From NCBI RefSeq assembly GCF_030867095.1, contig NC_081826.1, forward strand, positions 252,568,251 to 252,632,250: a DNA stretch of 64,000 nucleotides, given 5' to 3'. The notes under the pieces are model-generated. The model ran no database searches, was not told where the DNA came from, and saw nothing but the letters and a program-made list of their open reading frames with translations. Every line of letters starts with the position of its first letter. The stretch's first letter is position 1. Shown here in pieces: positions 24,142 to 35,949 of the stretch. The position numbers were made by a program, and so were the translations under genes. This stretch comes from Alligator mississippiensis. Taxonomy: Eukaryota; Chordata; Crocodylia; Alligatoridae.

Positions 24142-25125
24142 CATAGAATCATAGAATCATGGAAAGTTAGGGTTAGAACCGACCTCAGGAAGTCATCTAG
24201 TCCAGCCCCCTGCTCAAAGCAGAACCACCCCCACCTATGTCACTCCAGCCAAGACTTTATCTAGCTGGGTCTTTAAAATCTTCCAAGGATGGAGATTCCA
24301 CAGCCTCTTTGGGTAGCCTTTTCCAGTCCTTTACTACCCTCCTCATGGGAGAGTTTATCCTAATATCTAACCTAAACTTCTCTTGCTGCAACTTGAGACC
24401 ATTGCTCCTTGTTCTGCCATCTCCTGCCACTGAGAACAGTCCAGCTCCATCCTCTTTGGAACCACCCTTCAGGCAGTTGAAGGCTGCTGTTAAATCCCCC
24501 TCAGTCTTCTCTTGTGCAGACTAAATAAGCTCAGTTCCCCCAGTCTTTCCTCATAAATCACATCCCTAGCCCTGTCACCATTTTTGTTGCCGTCTGCTGG
24601 ACTCTCTCCAATTTGTCCACATCCTTGCTGTAGTGGGGGGCCCAAAACTGGACACAGTACTTCAGATGTGGCCTCACCAATGCTGAATAGAGGGGAGTAA
24701 TCACTTCTCTTGACCTATTGGCAACACACCTACCAATGCAGCCCAGTATGTCTTTAGCCTTCTTGGCAACTAGGGCACACTGCTGGCTCATATTCAGCTT
24801 ACTGTCTACTGTAACCCCCAGGTCCTTTTCTGCAGAGCTGCTGCCCAGTCAGTCAGCCCCCAGCCTGTACTGGTGCATGGGATGGTTCTGTCCTAAGTGC
24901 AGGACTTTGCACTTGTCCCTGTTGAACCTTGTGAGATTTCTTTTGGCCCAGTCCTCCAATTTGCCTAGGTCACTCTGAATCCTAGCCCCACCCTCCAGCG
25001 TATCTACTACTCCTCCCCCCCTCCCCCCCCTCCCGCCGATTGGTGTCATCTGCATTTGTGTCAGGTTAGTATCCTGAGTTTTGTTGTACTTTTCAAACAC
25101 TGAGGCAGGTGCTCTGGACTATACT
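24142..25125 (-). mobile_element. CR1 LINE 3' part, reverse orientation
   Basis: On the - strand, coding remnants include [19 protein letters not shown] and the [14 protein letters not shown] region, with several frame breaks. The 3' end at the low coordinate is the reverse of the ATTCTATGATTCTATGA tail (TCATAGAATCATAGAATCA at 24142). The 5' truncation is near 25125. A CT-rich run of C's at 25013-25033 lies within it. Confidence 0.9.
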
Positions 25126-25379
25126 TAGTGTTTCTGAACTTGGTATCATAGTCTTGGTACAAAAATCTCATAATCTGCAATTTCACTTCTAGTCTCTCTG
25201 GATCTTTTTGAGGCATCTAAGATTTCTCTCTAACAACTATAAATCTGAAATTGTTTCCCCAAACTTATTGGTTAATTTTGTTTCTTGTTTGAACCTATGA
25301 AATTTTGCTTCAGAAATGAATACTACCTAATAGCCTTACAAGGACTGTCTTTTTTTGTAGGTCCATACAGCTAGATGCT

Positions 25380-25532
25380 AAGGCACCATTGTGCTATCAC
25401 AACACAAATAACTTCAAAATTCTCCTTTTGGCTGCTATTTACAGGCACTCTTGTAAATACATCTGCTATGACAAGCTCCACACCAGGCTTGTGCTTCACC
25501 TGGAATGAGTATTTTTGTGGTTTCACCTTTGA
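25380..25532 (-). pseudogene. Ty3/gypsy-type retrotransposon fossil, RNase H fragment
   Basis: The - strand protein contains QKYSFQVKHKPGVELVIAD followed by VFTRVPVN, which resembles the end of the RNase H domain of gypsy-type pol (Y-x-F-x-(V/L)-x-(H/Y)-K-P-G-x-E-L-x-x-A-D). It is a small broken fragment. A hAT MITE adjoins it at 25541. Sequence on the far side of the MITE (25988-26700) may belong to the same fossil but I could not confirm it. Confidence 0.45.
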
Positions 25533-25540
25533 TGTGGTGG

Positions 25541-25979
25541 CATAGGTGCTGACTTTTTTTTGCCAGTGGATGCTTACAGACATTAAAAATATATATATAT
25601 ATGCTTTACTTTTAACTTGCTGCATTCCTGTGCCGAGCCCCACACATGCCCAAATGAGGCAGCACATGACTTCAACCTGACTCTGCAGCATCTGTAAAGA
25701 TTGGGCACTTTAGTGGGGCTTTTTTGGCACTTTTAGCCTAATAGCTGCTTGAATCAGCTTTAGCTAAAAGCACAAAAAAGCCCCGCTGAAGCACTTGATC
25801 TTTACAGACACTGTAGAGCCGGGTTGAAATAACATTCCCTTTCTTCCAGTAAAGGCTGTTTTTGGGTTGTTTTTTTTTTAACATCTGCAAGCATGGCTCT
25901 GTGGGTACTAAGCACCCACTAATCTTCTTTCAGTGGGTGCTTGAGCCCCAGAGCACCCCCCACAGAGTCAGTGCCTATG
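25541..25979. mobile_element. hAT-type MITE with 8-bp target duplication
   Basis: The ends CATAGGTGCTGACT and AGTCAGTGCCTATG are inverted repeats with two mismatches. Flanks TGTGGTGG (25533-25540) and TTTGGTGG (25980-25987) match at 7 of 8 positions. The interior is itself partly palindromic: GTGGGTGCTTGAGC near 25933, and TTTAGCTAAAAGCACAAAAAAGC mirrored around 25720-25790. The 439-bp unit is non-coding. It appears inserted into an older gypsy-type fossil. Confidence 0.85.
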
Positions 25980-25987
25980 TTTGGTGG

Positions 25988-26880
25988 AGAGCCAGATCCC
26001 ACGGCAGCCCCCTACTCGCTTCATAAACCTAACCAAAATTTTCTCCTGGCTTTCTGAGAGAGGCTGCCAAGTTAATAGTGCTAGTGCAATAACTGAAAAC
26101 AATTCCAAGGTAAGTGGGCTGATAAACTACTGGCCATTCATTTCTGCTGATGGATATAGAATGGGCTGGCTGACACATTACCTTGACTTTCCCCAAACTG
26201 ACAATTAGTTCAGAACTGGTCCCAGAGGCAATCTGCCAACAGCTGGAGATCTTCCCTGGCATGGCTGGTCATTGGCATATAACAGCAGTCTATTTGGTAC
26301 CATTATTTCCAGCACAGCATTCCTCACTAAATACTGAAAATTTTCTGATATATTTGATAATCTGCCTTCACACCAGTCGTACAAATGACCAACTTCTCTG
26401 CAGCTCAAGCAGCAGCAATTCCCTTTGATCACATCTATTCACTGTCTGAACCAGACAGCCTTGAGAACTAACTCCTAGGAGAAGCCTTACCAAACGATTC
26501 ATCCAACCATTCATCTCCTCAGCAGGAAACCTGCTCCTAGTTGTCAAAAAAGGTTCATAGTTTATACTACCAGGTCACTGTCCAGAATTGATACCTACTG
26601 TCTCTCATCAACAAATTACTTGGACTCTTGACAGGCAGAATTTTCACTGAACTGGATATCCCGAGGGTGTAAAATCTGATCTGCATCTGCAAGGGCAGTA
26701 TACAGAAGACCACATTTAGGGCTTTAAACTAGATTCACCATGGGATGGAAACCAAAGCCCTGAGGTAAATAAGTGGGTGACCTGGAGGAGGTGCAAGCAG
26801 GAGTGGGTAACAGGGGAGGCATTCTCATTCTTCCTGAGAAATCATGACAATTGGCTAGCTACCTTACATGCTTGTACATA
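25988..26880. other. Unassigned intergenic sequence
   Basis: Open frames occur on both strands (for example 26029-26262 and 26205-26432 on -), but none shows a domain I can name. It may be more of the gypsy-type fossil at 25380, given the context, but this is not supported by motifs. Confidence 0.3.
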
Positions 26881-28300
26881 GTTTCATAGTAGCTAGGTTC
26901 AGAAGGGACCTGAACAGATCATCTAGCCTGACCCCCTGCCACAGGCAGGAATGAATGCCGGGTTCACAAGACCCCAGACAGGTGATCGTCCAACCTCCTC
27001 TTGAATTTGCCCAAGGTAGGGGCGAGGACCACTTCCCTGGGAAGTTGGTTCCAGATTTTGGCCACCTTAACTGTAAAATATTGCCTTCTGATCTCTAACC
27101 TAAACCTATTCTCCATCAGCTTATGACCATTGTTCCTTGTCACCCCAGGTGGTGCTGGGGAGAAAAGGGCTCTGCCTATTTGCTGTTGATCTCACCTGAT
27201 GAGCTTGTAGGCAGCCACCAGGTCCCCCCTCAGCCTCCTCTTGCTGAACCTCAGATTATCACTGAGGTCATTCAGTCTCTCCTCCATAGGGCCTGTCCTG
27301 CTGCCCTCTCACCAAGCGGGTGGCCGTCCTCTGAACCTTCTCCAGGCTGGCCACATCCCTTTTGAAGTGCAGCGCCCAATACGGGACGCAGTACTCCAAC
27401 TGCGGCCTGGCCAAAGTCACATAGAGGGGGAGTATCACTTCTCTGGACCGGCTTGAGATGAACCTTTGGATGCATGACAAGGTATGGCTGGCCTTGCTGG
27501 CTGCAGTCTGGCATTGGCGGCTCATGTTCATCTTGAAGTCAAAAATGACTCCAAGATCCCTTTCCGCCTCTGTGCTTTCAAGAAGGGAACTCCCCAGCCT
27601 GTATGTATGCTGTGGATTCCTTCTCCCAAGGTGCAGCACCTTGCATTTATCTACATTGAACCCCATCCTATTCTTGTCTGCCCACTTTTGTAGTCTGTCT
27701 AAATCTATTTGCAGCCTCTCTCTCCCTTCAAGTGTGTCCACCTCACCCCACATCTTAGTGTCATCAGCAAACTTGGACAGCATGCTTTCCACCACCTCGT
27801 CCAAGTCGCTGATGAAGATGTTAAACAGTGCGGGCCCGAGGACCAAGCCCTGGGGTACCCCACTGCTCACATCTCACCAGGTTGAGTACAACCTGTCCGC
27901 CACTACTCTCTGGGTGGTCTCCATCAGCCAATTTTTTACCCATCCAACTGTGCAGGCATCAATGCTGCAGTTGCTTAATTTATTGATGAGGATGGGGTGA
28001 GAGATAGTGTCAAAGGCCTTCTTAAAGTTTAGAAAGACTATGTCCACAGCAACACCATCATCCAAGGATTTAGTTACTTGGTTATAAAAGGCAATCAGGT
28101 TGGTCTGGCAGGACCTGCCTTTGATGAACCCATGCTGATTGCCCCTGAGCATGATCTCCCCTGCAGGCCCCCCACAGATGTGCTCCTTGATGATTCTCTT
28201 CAAGATCTTCCTGAGCACCAAGGTGAGGCTTACAGGCCTATAGTTACTTGCGTTCTCCTTCCTCCCCTTCTTGAAAATAGGGACCACGTTAGCCAGTTTC
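26881..28300 (-). mobile_element. CR1 LINE 3' half, reverse orientation (GAAACTATG-tail subfamily)
   Basis: On the - strand the reverse transcriptase runs from KLANVVPIFKKGRKENASN through KAFDTISHPIL, SSGVPQGLVLGPALFNIFI and the FADD box (LSKFADDTKMWGEV) to about 27270, after which the frame is broken. The 3' end at 26881 is the reverse of a CTACTATGAAACTATG tail, unlike the ATTCTATGA tails of other copies here. It is very similar to the copy at 56730-57770. Its 5' end meets, head to head, another CR1 beginning at about 28303. Confidence 0.92.
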
Positions 28301-28302
28301 CA

Positions 28303-31300
28303 ATACATGAATGCACGGAGCCTGGGAACCAAGCAGGAAGAATTGGAAGTCCTTGTACAGTCATGGAAAAACAATGTAATTGAAATAACAGAGACTTAGT
28401 GGGATGGTTCACATGACTGGAACACTTTCATGGATGGGTATAAAGTGTTCAGGAAGGATAGGCGGGGGAGAAGAGGCAAAAGAGTTGCACTGTATGTAAA
28501 AGAGCCATATGATTGTGTCACAACCCAAAGTTGTGATTTTTGTTTTGTGTGTGCTTTGGCACTGCTAAATTATTTTCCCGCCAAATTTGTAGCTTTCTTT
28601 GCAGTGTGCATTTCTTTTTGCATCTGAGAAATCCTCGTTGCAAAGAGTTCCCGCCATTTGTATTAGAATTCGAGCCACATTATTGGCTAGTTCTAAATTA
28701 TGCACACGTGGCGGCTAGTGATTGGCTTGCTAGCCGTATAAAAAGCTTGAGTGGTTTCCGCCCAAGTTGGAGGACTCCACGAACACCAGGAGGAGGGATC
28801 TTCATGCTGTGTGAAGATCTCTAAGCGCTGCGGAGCCTATCGGACCCAGCGCATTTCAAGCAGGCAACAGAGGTCTGGTCAGCCTCTAGCCTCTCCCCAT
28901 CGCCGTTCGCAATCCTCGACGTATCTCTTTCCCTGCGCGCAAAAGGATCCACGGAGCTTCAACCACTCCGTGGGAGAGACCCGAGCTTGTCGTAGTCCTC
29001 AAACAAGGATTTAATCAGAGCTGTGCCTGGAAAACTGTCCAGCCTACACCGCGACCATCTTTGGTGTAAGTAAACAATCTTGAATCAACCACTAAGCGTC
29101 CATGACTAATTCTAGCTCGCCGCCTGTTTTCTCCGACCCCGCGTGCCCGGGCTGCTGGCCACAGCCCACGCGCACAAAAGGGCCCCGGATTGCTCCCGGC
29201 CCGCACAGATTGCTCAGAGCTCCAATATGAAACTGGAGATAGGACTGTTGAAAGTCTCTGGGTTAAGGTCAGAGGGGAGAGCAACAAGAATGATGTTGTG
29301 GTGGGGTATTGCTATTGACTACTAGAGGAGGAGGATTAGGTGGATGAGGCTTTCTTCAAACAGCTAGCAGAAGTTCCCTTTTCCTGATCACAAGCCCTTG
29401 TTCTCTTGGGGGGCTTCAATCACCCTGACATCTGCTGGGAGGGCAATACAGCAGTGCACAGGCAATCCAGGAAGCTTCTGGAGAGTGGTGGGGACAACTT
29501 CCAGGTGCAAATGTTGGAGTGGCCAACTAGAGGCAATGCTCTTCTTGACCTGCTGCTCACAAACAGGGAAGAATTGGTACGGAATGTAGTAGTGGATGGC
29601 AACTTGGGCAGCAGTGACCATGAGATGATTGAATTCAAGATCTTGAGGAAAGGAAGGATGGAGAGCAGCAGAGTAAAGACCCTGGACTTCAGAAAAGCAG
29701 ACTTTGACTCTTTAAGGGAACTCATGGGCAGGATCCCCTGGGAAGCCAGTCTGAAGGGAAGAAGAGTCCAGGAGAGCTGGCTGTACTTTAAAGAAACCTT
29801 ACTGAGAGTGCAGGAACAAACCATCCCAATGTGCAGGAAGACTAGCAAGTATCGCAGAAACCAGTTTGGCTTAGCAGGGAACTCTTCAATAAGCTAAATC
29901 ACAAAAAGAAAACTTTTAAGAAGTGGAAACTGGGACAAACAACTAGGGAGGAGTATAAGACTATTGCTTAGGCGTGGAGGGATGAAGTCAGGAAAACCAA
30001 AGCACAATTGGAGTTGCAGCTAGCAAGAGACAAGGAAGGTGACAAGAACAGTTTCTACAAGTATGTCAGTAATAAGAGGAGGGTCAGGGAAAGTGTGGGT
30101 CCCTTATTGAATCAGGGATGCAGAAAAGGCTGAAGTACTCAATGCCTTTTTCACCTCGTCTTTACAGGCAAAGTCAGCTCCCAGACTACTGCACCTGGCA
30201 GCACAGACTGGGGAGGAGGTGAGCAGCCAACAGTGGAAAAAGAACAGGTTGGGGACTATTTAGAAAAGCTGGACATATACAAGTCTGTGGGGCTGGACAG
30301 GATGCATTCAAGGGTGCTGTGGGGGTTGGCCTATATGATTGCGGAGACACTAGCCATCATCTTTGAAAACTCATGGTGATTGGGAGAGGTCCTGGACTAT
30401 TGAAAAAGGGCAAATATAGTGTCCATATTTAAGAAAGGGAAAAAGGAAGATCCAGGGAACTACAGACTGCTCAGCCTCACCTCAGTCACTAGAAAAGTCA
30501 TGCAGCAGATTTCTAAGCACTTGGAGATGAAGACAGTTATTAGGAACAATCAGCATGGATTCACCAAGGGCATGTTATGCTTGACCAACCTGATTACCTT
30601 CTATAATGGGATGACTGGCTCTGTGGATGCAGGGAGACCAGTGGATGTGATATACCTTGAATTTAGCTAGGCTTTTGTTACAGTCTCCCACATCATTCTC
30701 ACAAGCAAGCTAAGGAAGTATGATTTGGATGAATGGACTGTAAGGTGGACAGAAAACTGGCTGGATCATCAGGCTCAGAGGTTAGTAGCCAATGGCTTGA
30801 TGTCTAGTTGGCAGCTGATATCAAGTGGAGTACGCTAGGGGTTAGTCCTAGGACTGGTTTTGTTCAATATCTTCATCAGTGACCTGGGAAGATGGGATAG
30901 AGTACACCCTCAGCAAGTCTGCAGATGACAGCAAGCTAGACAGAGTAGTAGATATGCTGGAGAGTAGGGTTAGGATTCAGAGAAACCTCACCAAATTGGA
31001 GGATTAGACAAAAAGAAATCTCACATCAACAAGGACAAGTAGAAAGTCTTGCACTTAGACTGGAAAAATCCCATACCTCGGTGCAGGCTGGGGACTGACT
31101 GGCTAAGCAGAAGCTCTGCAGAAAAGGATCTGGGTATTACAGTGGATAATAAGCTGAATATGAGCCTATAGTGTTCCCTTGTTGCCAAGAAGGCTAAAGG
31201 TGTACTGGACTGTATTGGTAGAAGCATTGCCAGCAGATCAAGGGAAGTGATTATTCTCCTCTATTCAGCACTGGTGAGGCCACATCTGGAGTACTCTCTC

Positions 31301-31797
31301 CAGTTTTGGGCCCCCCACTACAGAAATGATGTGGTCAAATTGGAGATAGTCCAATGGTGGCCAACAAAAATGGCTAGGGGGCTGAGGCAGATGACTTCTA
31401 AGGAGAGACTAAGGGAAGTCTGGAGAAGAGAAGACTAAGAGGGTATTTAATAGCAGCCTTCAACCATCTGAAGGGCAGTTCCAAAGAGGATGGAGCTGGA
31501 CTGTTCTTAGTGGTAGCAGGTAACAGAACAAGAAGCAACAGTCTCAAGTTGCAGCAAGTGAAGTTTAGATTAGATATTAAGAGCACCTTTCTCACTAGGA
31601 GGATAGTAAAAAACTGGACCAGATTACCCAGATAGGTTGTGGAGTCTCCACCCTTGGAGGTTTTTAGGACCCAGCTAGACAAAGCCTTGGCTGGGATGAT
31701 CTTGTTGGGCATGGTCCTGCTTTGAGCAAGGCATTGAACTAGATGACTTCCTGAGGTCCCTTCCAACCCTAATTTCCTACGATTCTATGATTCTATA
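28303..31797 (+). mobile_element. CR1 LINE, long copy with endonuclease and reverse transcriptase, interrupted by an LTR
   Basis: The copy starts in the endonuclease domain (NARSLGTKQEELEVLVQS, then DGYKVFRKDRRGRRGKRVA and LYVKE). It is interrupted by a solo LTR at 28516-29207, and resumes with the endonuclease core ([40 protein letters not shown] near 29600). The reverse transcriptase follows (FKKGKKEDPGNYRLLSLTS near 30425, later [11 protein letters not shown] near 31260), with many stops and frame changes. The 3' tail is CCTACGATTCTATGATTCTATA. Without the LTR it is about 2.8 kb, the longest CR1 in the window, and clearly older than the copies at 17343 and 52515. Confidence 0.92.
28516..29207. 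mobile_element. Solo LTR of an LTR retrotransposon, nested in a CR1
   Basis: The 692-bp unit begins TGTCACAACCC and ends CCCGCACA (TG...CA boundaries). It is flanked on both sides by GATTG (28511-28515 and 29208-29212), a perfect 5-bp target duplication. It has LTR-like promoter elements: an ATTGGCT box near 28680 and 28720 and a TATA-like GTATAAAAAGC near 28736. No internal region is present, so it is a solo LTR left by recombination between two LTRs. The 5-bp duplication and TATA arrangement fit a Ty3/gypsy or ERV origin; the family is not resolved. It is younger than the CR1 it splits. Confidence 0.85.
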
Positions 31798-31950
31798 TCC
31801 ATTATACCATTACCATTTCAAATATATTGTCATGCCTGGCAACCTTTAACACCCCAGCTATGCTTGAACAGTTTATTAATGATTTTAGACCAGAAGTGTT
31901 CAACCTCCAACTCACAGGCCAAATCCAGCTCACAGACCTGTAACATCCCT

Positions 31951-32071
31951 TGCTAGACAAAGCCTTGGCTGGGTTGATATGATTAGGGATAGTCCTGCTT
32001 TGAGCAGGGGATTGGACTAGATGTCCTCCTGAGGTCCCTTCCAACCTTAATGTTCTATGATTTTATGATCC
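31951..32071 (+). mobile_element. CR1 3' terminal fragment
   Basis: Contains AGACAAAGCCTTGGCTGGG, TGCTTTGAGCAGGGGATTGG and GAGGTCCCTTCCAACC, then the tail TTCTATGATTTTATGATCC. It is only the 3' UTR end, an extreme 5' truncation. It lies inside a possible older repeat that begins near 31890 (GTGTTCAACCTCCAACTCAC) and includes the minisatellite-like block that follows. Confidence 0.85.
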
Positions 32072-32234
32072 AGTCCAAGGGGCTTCCCCAAAGGTTCAGA
32101 AACTTGCCAGCTGGGAGCAATGGAAGCTCCATGTAGTTGGACCCAGTCTCACCTGGGCTACTGCCCAGGCAGTGAGATCAGGGCCAGGCCACCCCCATGA
32201 CTCCACATTTGGCTGGGCTGTTCCCCCCCCATCC

Positions 32235-32640
32235 TCATGCCTGGATCAGGGTTACTCCACCTCCCCACTCCATGCACCTGGATTGGAACTGGGCCGCTTC
32301 CCCATCCCCTCCGACATCTGGGTTGGGTCCACTCCATGCCCTTCCCTACCCTCCTGCATCCAGATCACAGGTGCTCTGTCCCACCCCCTCTGCACATCTG
32401 GATCAGGACTGGGCTGCTTCCCCCTTCCCCACATGTCTGGATCAGAGCCACTCTGCCTCTTTCCCTGCATCCACATTGTAGCCTTTCCACACCCCACACA
32501 CATCTGGATTTCAGCTGGCCTGCCCCCATCTAGATGTGCATCCCTATGCATCCAGATTGGGACTGGGCTACTTCCCCTCCCTACCCCCATCCATCCAGAT
32601 TGGGGCCACTCCACCCTGCCCCCACCCTGGATGGACAAAT
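32235..32640. repeat. Degenerate minisatellite, about 25-45 bp units
   Basis: About ten units share the core (C/T)ATCTGGATCAGGACTGGGC followed by a C-rich spacer such as TGCTTCCCCCTTCCCCACA. Cores are recognisable near 32237, 32278, 32320, 32358, 32398, 32438, 32510, 32559 and 32600. Unit length varies, so it is an old, decayed array. Open frames across it on both strands are a by-product of the repeat. Confidence 0.65.
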
Positions 32641-32854
32641 CAGGGTCAGGCTCCACAACCCCTCACAGTCGTATTGGGCCCATCAGCTGTACCTGACCCA
32701 CAGAGGGACCTGGTACTGCCCACCTGGCTTGCAGAGTGAAAAGTTTGGTCCCCATTGTTTTAACCCATTATAAATGGGATCAGTGCAGCTCTATCTAGAT
32801 CTGCCAGAGTGATGGTGTAGCTGAGATGATCCAGGAATTATGCAAGAGGCAAAG

Positions 32855-32905
32855 ATTTCTTAGAGTAATATTGGTCCAATAAAAGACACCACCCTAAGAA
32901 ATTCT
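32855..32905 (+). repeat. Short dispersed repeat with TTGGTCCAATAAAAGA core, copy 1
   Basis: The core TTGGTCCAATAAAAGACACC and the flank AAATTCTTGCCTCTC recur near 40336 (+) and, reversed, near 37640-37705. The 40.3-kb copy adjoins a Penelope-like element on the opposite strand, so this may be the end of that element family. This copy directly precedes the gypsy-type fossil at 32916. Confidence 0.6.
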
Positions 32906-32915
32906 TGCCTCTCTA

Positions 32916-34670
32916 TCTAGATGACATTCTTAGTTTTTGGAAACCCAGAAGTAACACAATCAATATGTTGATGTCCTGGAAGTCCTGATGTTGATCAATA
33001 TGTTGATGTCCTGGAAGATCTCTGCCAGAATAGCCTGCATATCAAATAGGAAAAGTATGAGTTTGACCAAACTACAGAGGAATTACAATGGAAACTTCCC
33101 CAGGGGGCTGTAGCTGGGCCTCTGCAAGATTGCTGCTGTGACTGACTGAGTTGCCTCAAAGAACATGAGGGGAATACAATGCTTCCTTAAGTTTGTGAAT
33201 GCTTACCTAAGATGTATCAAGGATTTCTCCAACCTTCACTGCTTTAAAAAGGGAGTACACTTCAAATGCTCCACAGAAGGTTGATTAACCTTCAGCCAAC
33301 TGAGGAAGGCATTCCCCTTCCGTGCACATCTAGTGCCCCCAGGCTCAGCCAGCCATCTTGTTGTGAAAGTGGTCCCCAACTTTGGAAGCAGAGCTATGCT
33401 ATCACAGCAGGAGCAGGGATACTCATGTGCCTTCTGTTCTCAAAGGCCCTAAATATGACACCTGGGACAAGGAATTACCAGTCATTAGTTGCCGAATCAT
33501 ACTATCATTTGGAGGGGGCCAAATGCCTAGTTCAGCTCCTCAGAGATAACAGAGACTTGTAGTACACCTGCTCTGCCACAGCCTAAACCAGAGACAGTTC
33601 TGGTGGTCCTTATTCCTGCAATTCAGCTTTTTAGATTTGTCAAACAGAAAAAGAAACCCAAAAAAACCTTTGTAATTATTTATTGGCCTTCCTATTAAAA
33701 TGGCAAAGCAGTCACTCTGCTGTGTAAGGACAAGTATGGCAAATGTCCTCTGCCATTCTGAGACCTACCAAATTAGCCAGCAGTATAAGGGAGCTTCTCT
33801 GGTCTCTCCTGTTAACTAACACCATTCCTACGCTGTTCACCCAAGACACCCATCTTGACTTAGAATACAGGTTTAAGAGGAACATCCTTAATTGTAAGGG
33901 GCACATTTGCATCCCCATTAAAAGGCAACCACAGTTAGAGACACAAATTCCAACGCAATACACATCTGACAGGCCACCTGGAGCTTTTGGTGGCTGAAAA
34001 TACAATTCAAGATAAAGGCACATGCTGACTCATGAGATAGGTGCTCTCATACCAAGCCCAGCCCTTTGAGTTCCTTCAGCACCTACCCACTCCAGCCCCA
34101 ACCTTGTGTGACTACTTTATTACTGACCTCCCCTGCTCCCAGGTCTATGCTTCAATGCTGAAGATCATGACTATTTTAAGGAAGATGACCCATTTCATCC
34201 CTTGTCATTGAGTCTCCACTCCTCAGGCGATGGCCCAACTATTTCTGGAGAACATCTTCCAATTCTACAGCATGCCACCAAGTACTGTTTCTGCCTGGGG
34301 CCCACAAATCGTTTCCCATTTCTGGCACAAATTCTTCAGGCTCCTGAATGGAAATTTGCATGCCTCTTCACCCTCTTACGCTCCATCAGCTGGTCAGACT
34401 AGGCAGGTAAGCATAGTATTGGGACAGTAGCTCCAGCGCTTCCTGAGCTTCTACCAAAACAACTGGGTTTGCCTTCAACCACTTGCCACTTGCTTCTCCA
34501 GGCATGTCTCCATCCAGTGAAACCCTTTCTATACCAACTACAAGTTGCATCTATTTTCACCTGGTCCTACCCAATTCTTCTCTAGAATGCCTCCCATGTT
34601 GGAACTGGTTACTCCCCTACAAAAAATCTAGTGGTTCCTGAAGAGATATTTAAATCAGTCTAAGTATTCA
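32916..34670 (+). pseudogene. Ty3/gypsy LTR-retrotransposon fossil (pol: RT end, RNase H, integrase)
   Basis: Broken pol remnants occur in the order expected of a Ty3/gypsy element. The end of the reverse transcriptase is at about 32916-33260 (LDDI motif, KDFSNL, KKGVHF), RNase H at about 33410-33560 (LLFSKALNMTPGTRNYQ), and the integrase core at about 34110-34660 (FITDLPCSQVYASM, TQFFSRMPP region). The copy is heavily degraded, with many breaks, and must be old. Gag and LTRs were not identified; sequence to about 34950 may be its tail. Confidence 0.75.
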
Positions 34671-35949
34671 TACAAGTGCTTCATGGCCTGCATGGGGTGA
34701 ATCTGGGGGGTAGTGTGGTGGTGCAGGTACATCCCCCTTCAGCACTCTCACTGTTCACAGAAGCAGAGGGCCCACTCAGTCCAGAGTTGAACTGTCCAGT
34801 CCCTCTTCCCCAGCTAGTAGGCAGCCACCAGTATCTGCTGAGCTAGCCAAAGGCCTGATCTTGCTGGAACCAACCTGTACAGCCCCTCTTCATTGTCATA
34901 TCCTGCCAGCCCTGGATGCCAAGCACCTGATTCCGACTGCAACCTCTCTTTTGTAAATTCTAGATCCACCGTAGGCAGACTGGCACTACTGAGAAGCTCC
35001 TACCTTCTCCAAATGACAAGGTGCGGCTGTCATCCCAAAACCTTACTTTGCTTGCTCCTTGGCTAAGCTCAATCATCTGTACCCAGGACTGTTTCAAACT
35101 AAGGCACAAATTAACCCAGTGGCGTATTGACTACATTTGCTAGAATCCATTAAAGTCTACCCAATTATTCATGTCCTTGCTTAAATGCTACTGAGAGAAT
35201 CCCTTCCTAGGCTGTTCAGCCCATTCCTTTTCTCCCATAGCCACTTCTCATGATCCAGTCAAAAGGAGTGCATAGTAAAACAGACCTGGGCTCATCTTGT
35301 GGCAAGCTCCTCTGTTTGATCAACTGAGGAAGCTGGGAGCCAGCAGATTCATTGTAGGAATTAGCTGAAGGTGTTAGTGCCCCTATTTGATGTAAGCTTT
35401 CCACCACAGTCCATCTCACAGGCCTGGTCTAAGGGCACCAGAAGAAGTCTCTGGGAGAGAGGGGATCAATGTGATAAGTCATGATCCATCTGGTGAGGAG
35501 TCATTATTCAAACAGTCAGCCAGCCATTATTTGCTGTGTCTGCAGGAATTCACCTCTGCCCTAACACAACCTTAAAAGTAGTAGGAAGGCATGTGCATAA
35601 CAGTTTCTCCGCTGGCTTGCAGGCCGCCCTTCTCCCCCCCCCCCCGGGTAACCAGCTTCTGAGCCTTGGTTTGCTCTTGACTATGGTTCCTGTCTTCCAG
35701 CACTGGTGTGATCTATGGCTTTCTGACTCCTACCTCCTTCTTTGAGATAAACTTCCTGAAAGCCAGTTTGTTGGCAGCTGCATCCAGGTGAGCCAGCATG
35801 GTGGAAAAACACTTCAATTTTTTTGATCTTGTAGAAGCTAAATTCTGCATCGTTTTAATCAAACTAGTCTTGGTGTTGTCTAGATACAAAACCAACAGAT
35901 CCCTCCTGAATTTCTTCTTCCACTTGCTAAAGAGCTTCTTCCAGAAACT
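34671..35949. other. Unassigned, possibly the tail of the gypsy-type fossil
   Basis: No gene or named repeat is supported. The first few hundred bases could be the 3' end of the preceding fossil. A C-run lies near 35633-35645. Confidence 0.3.
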
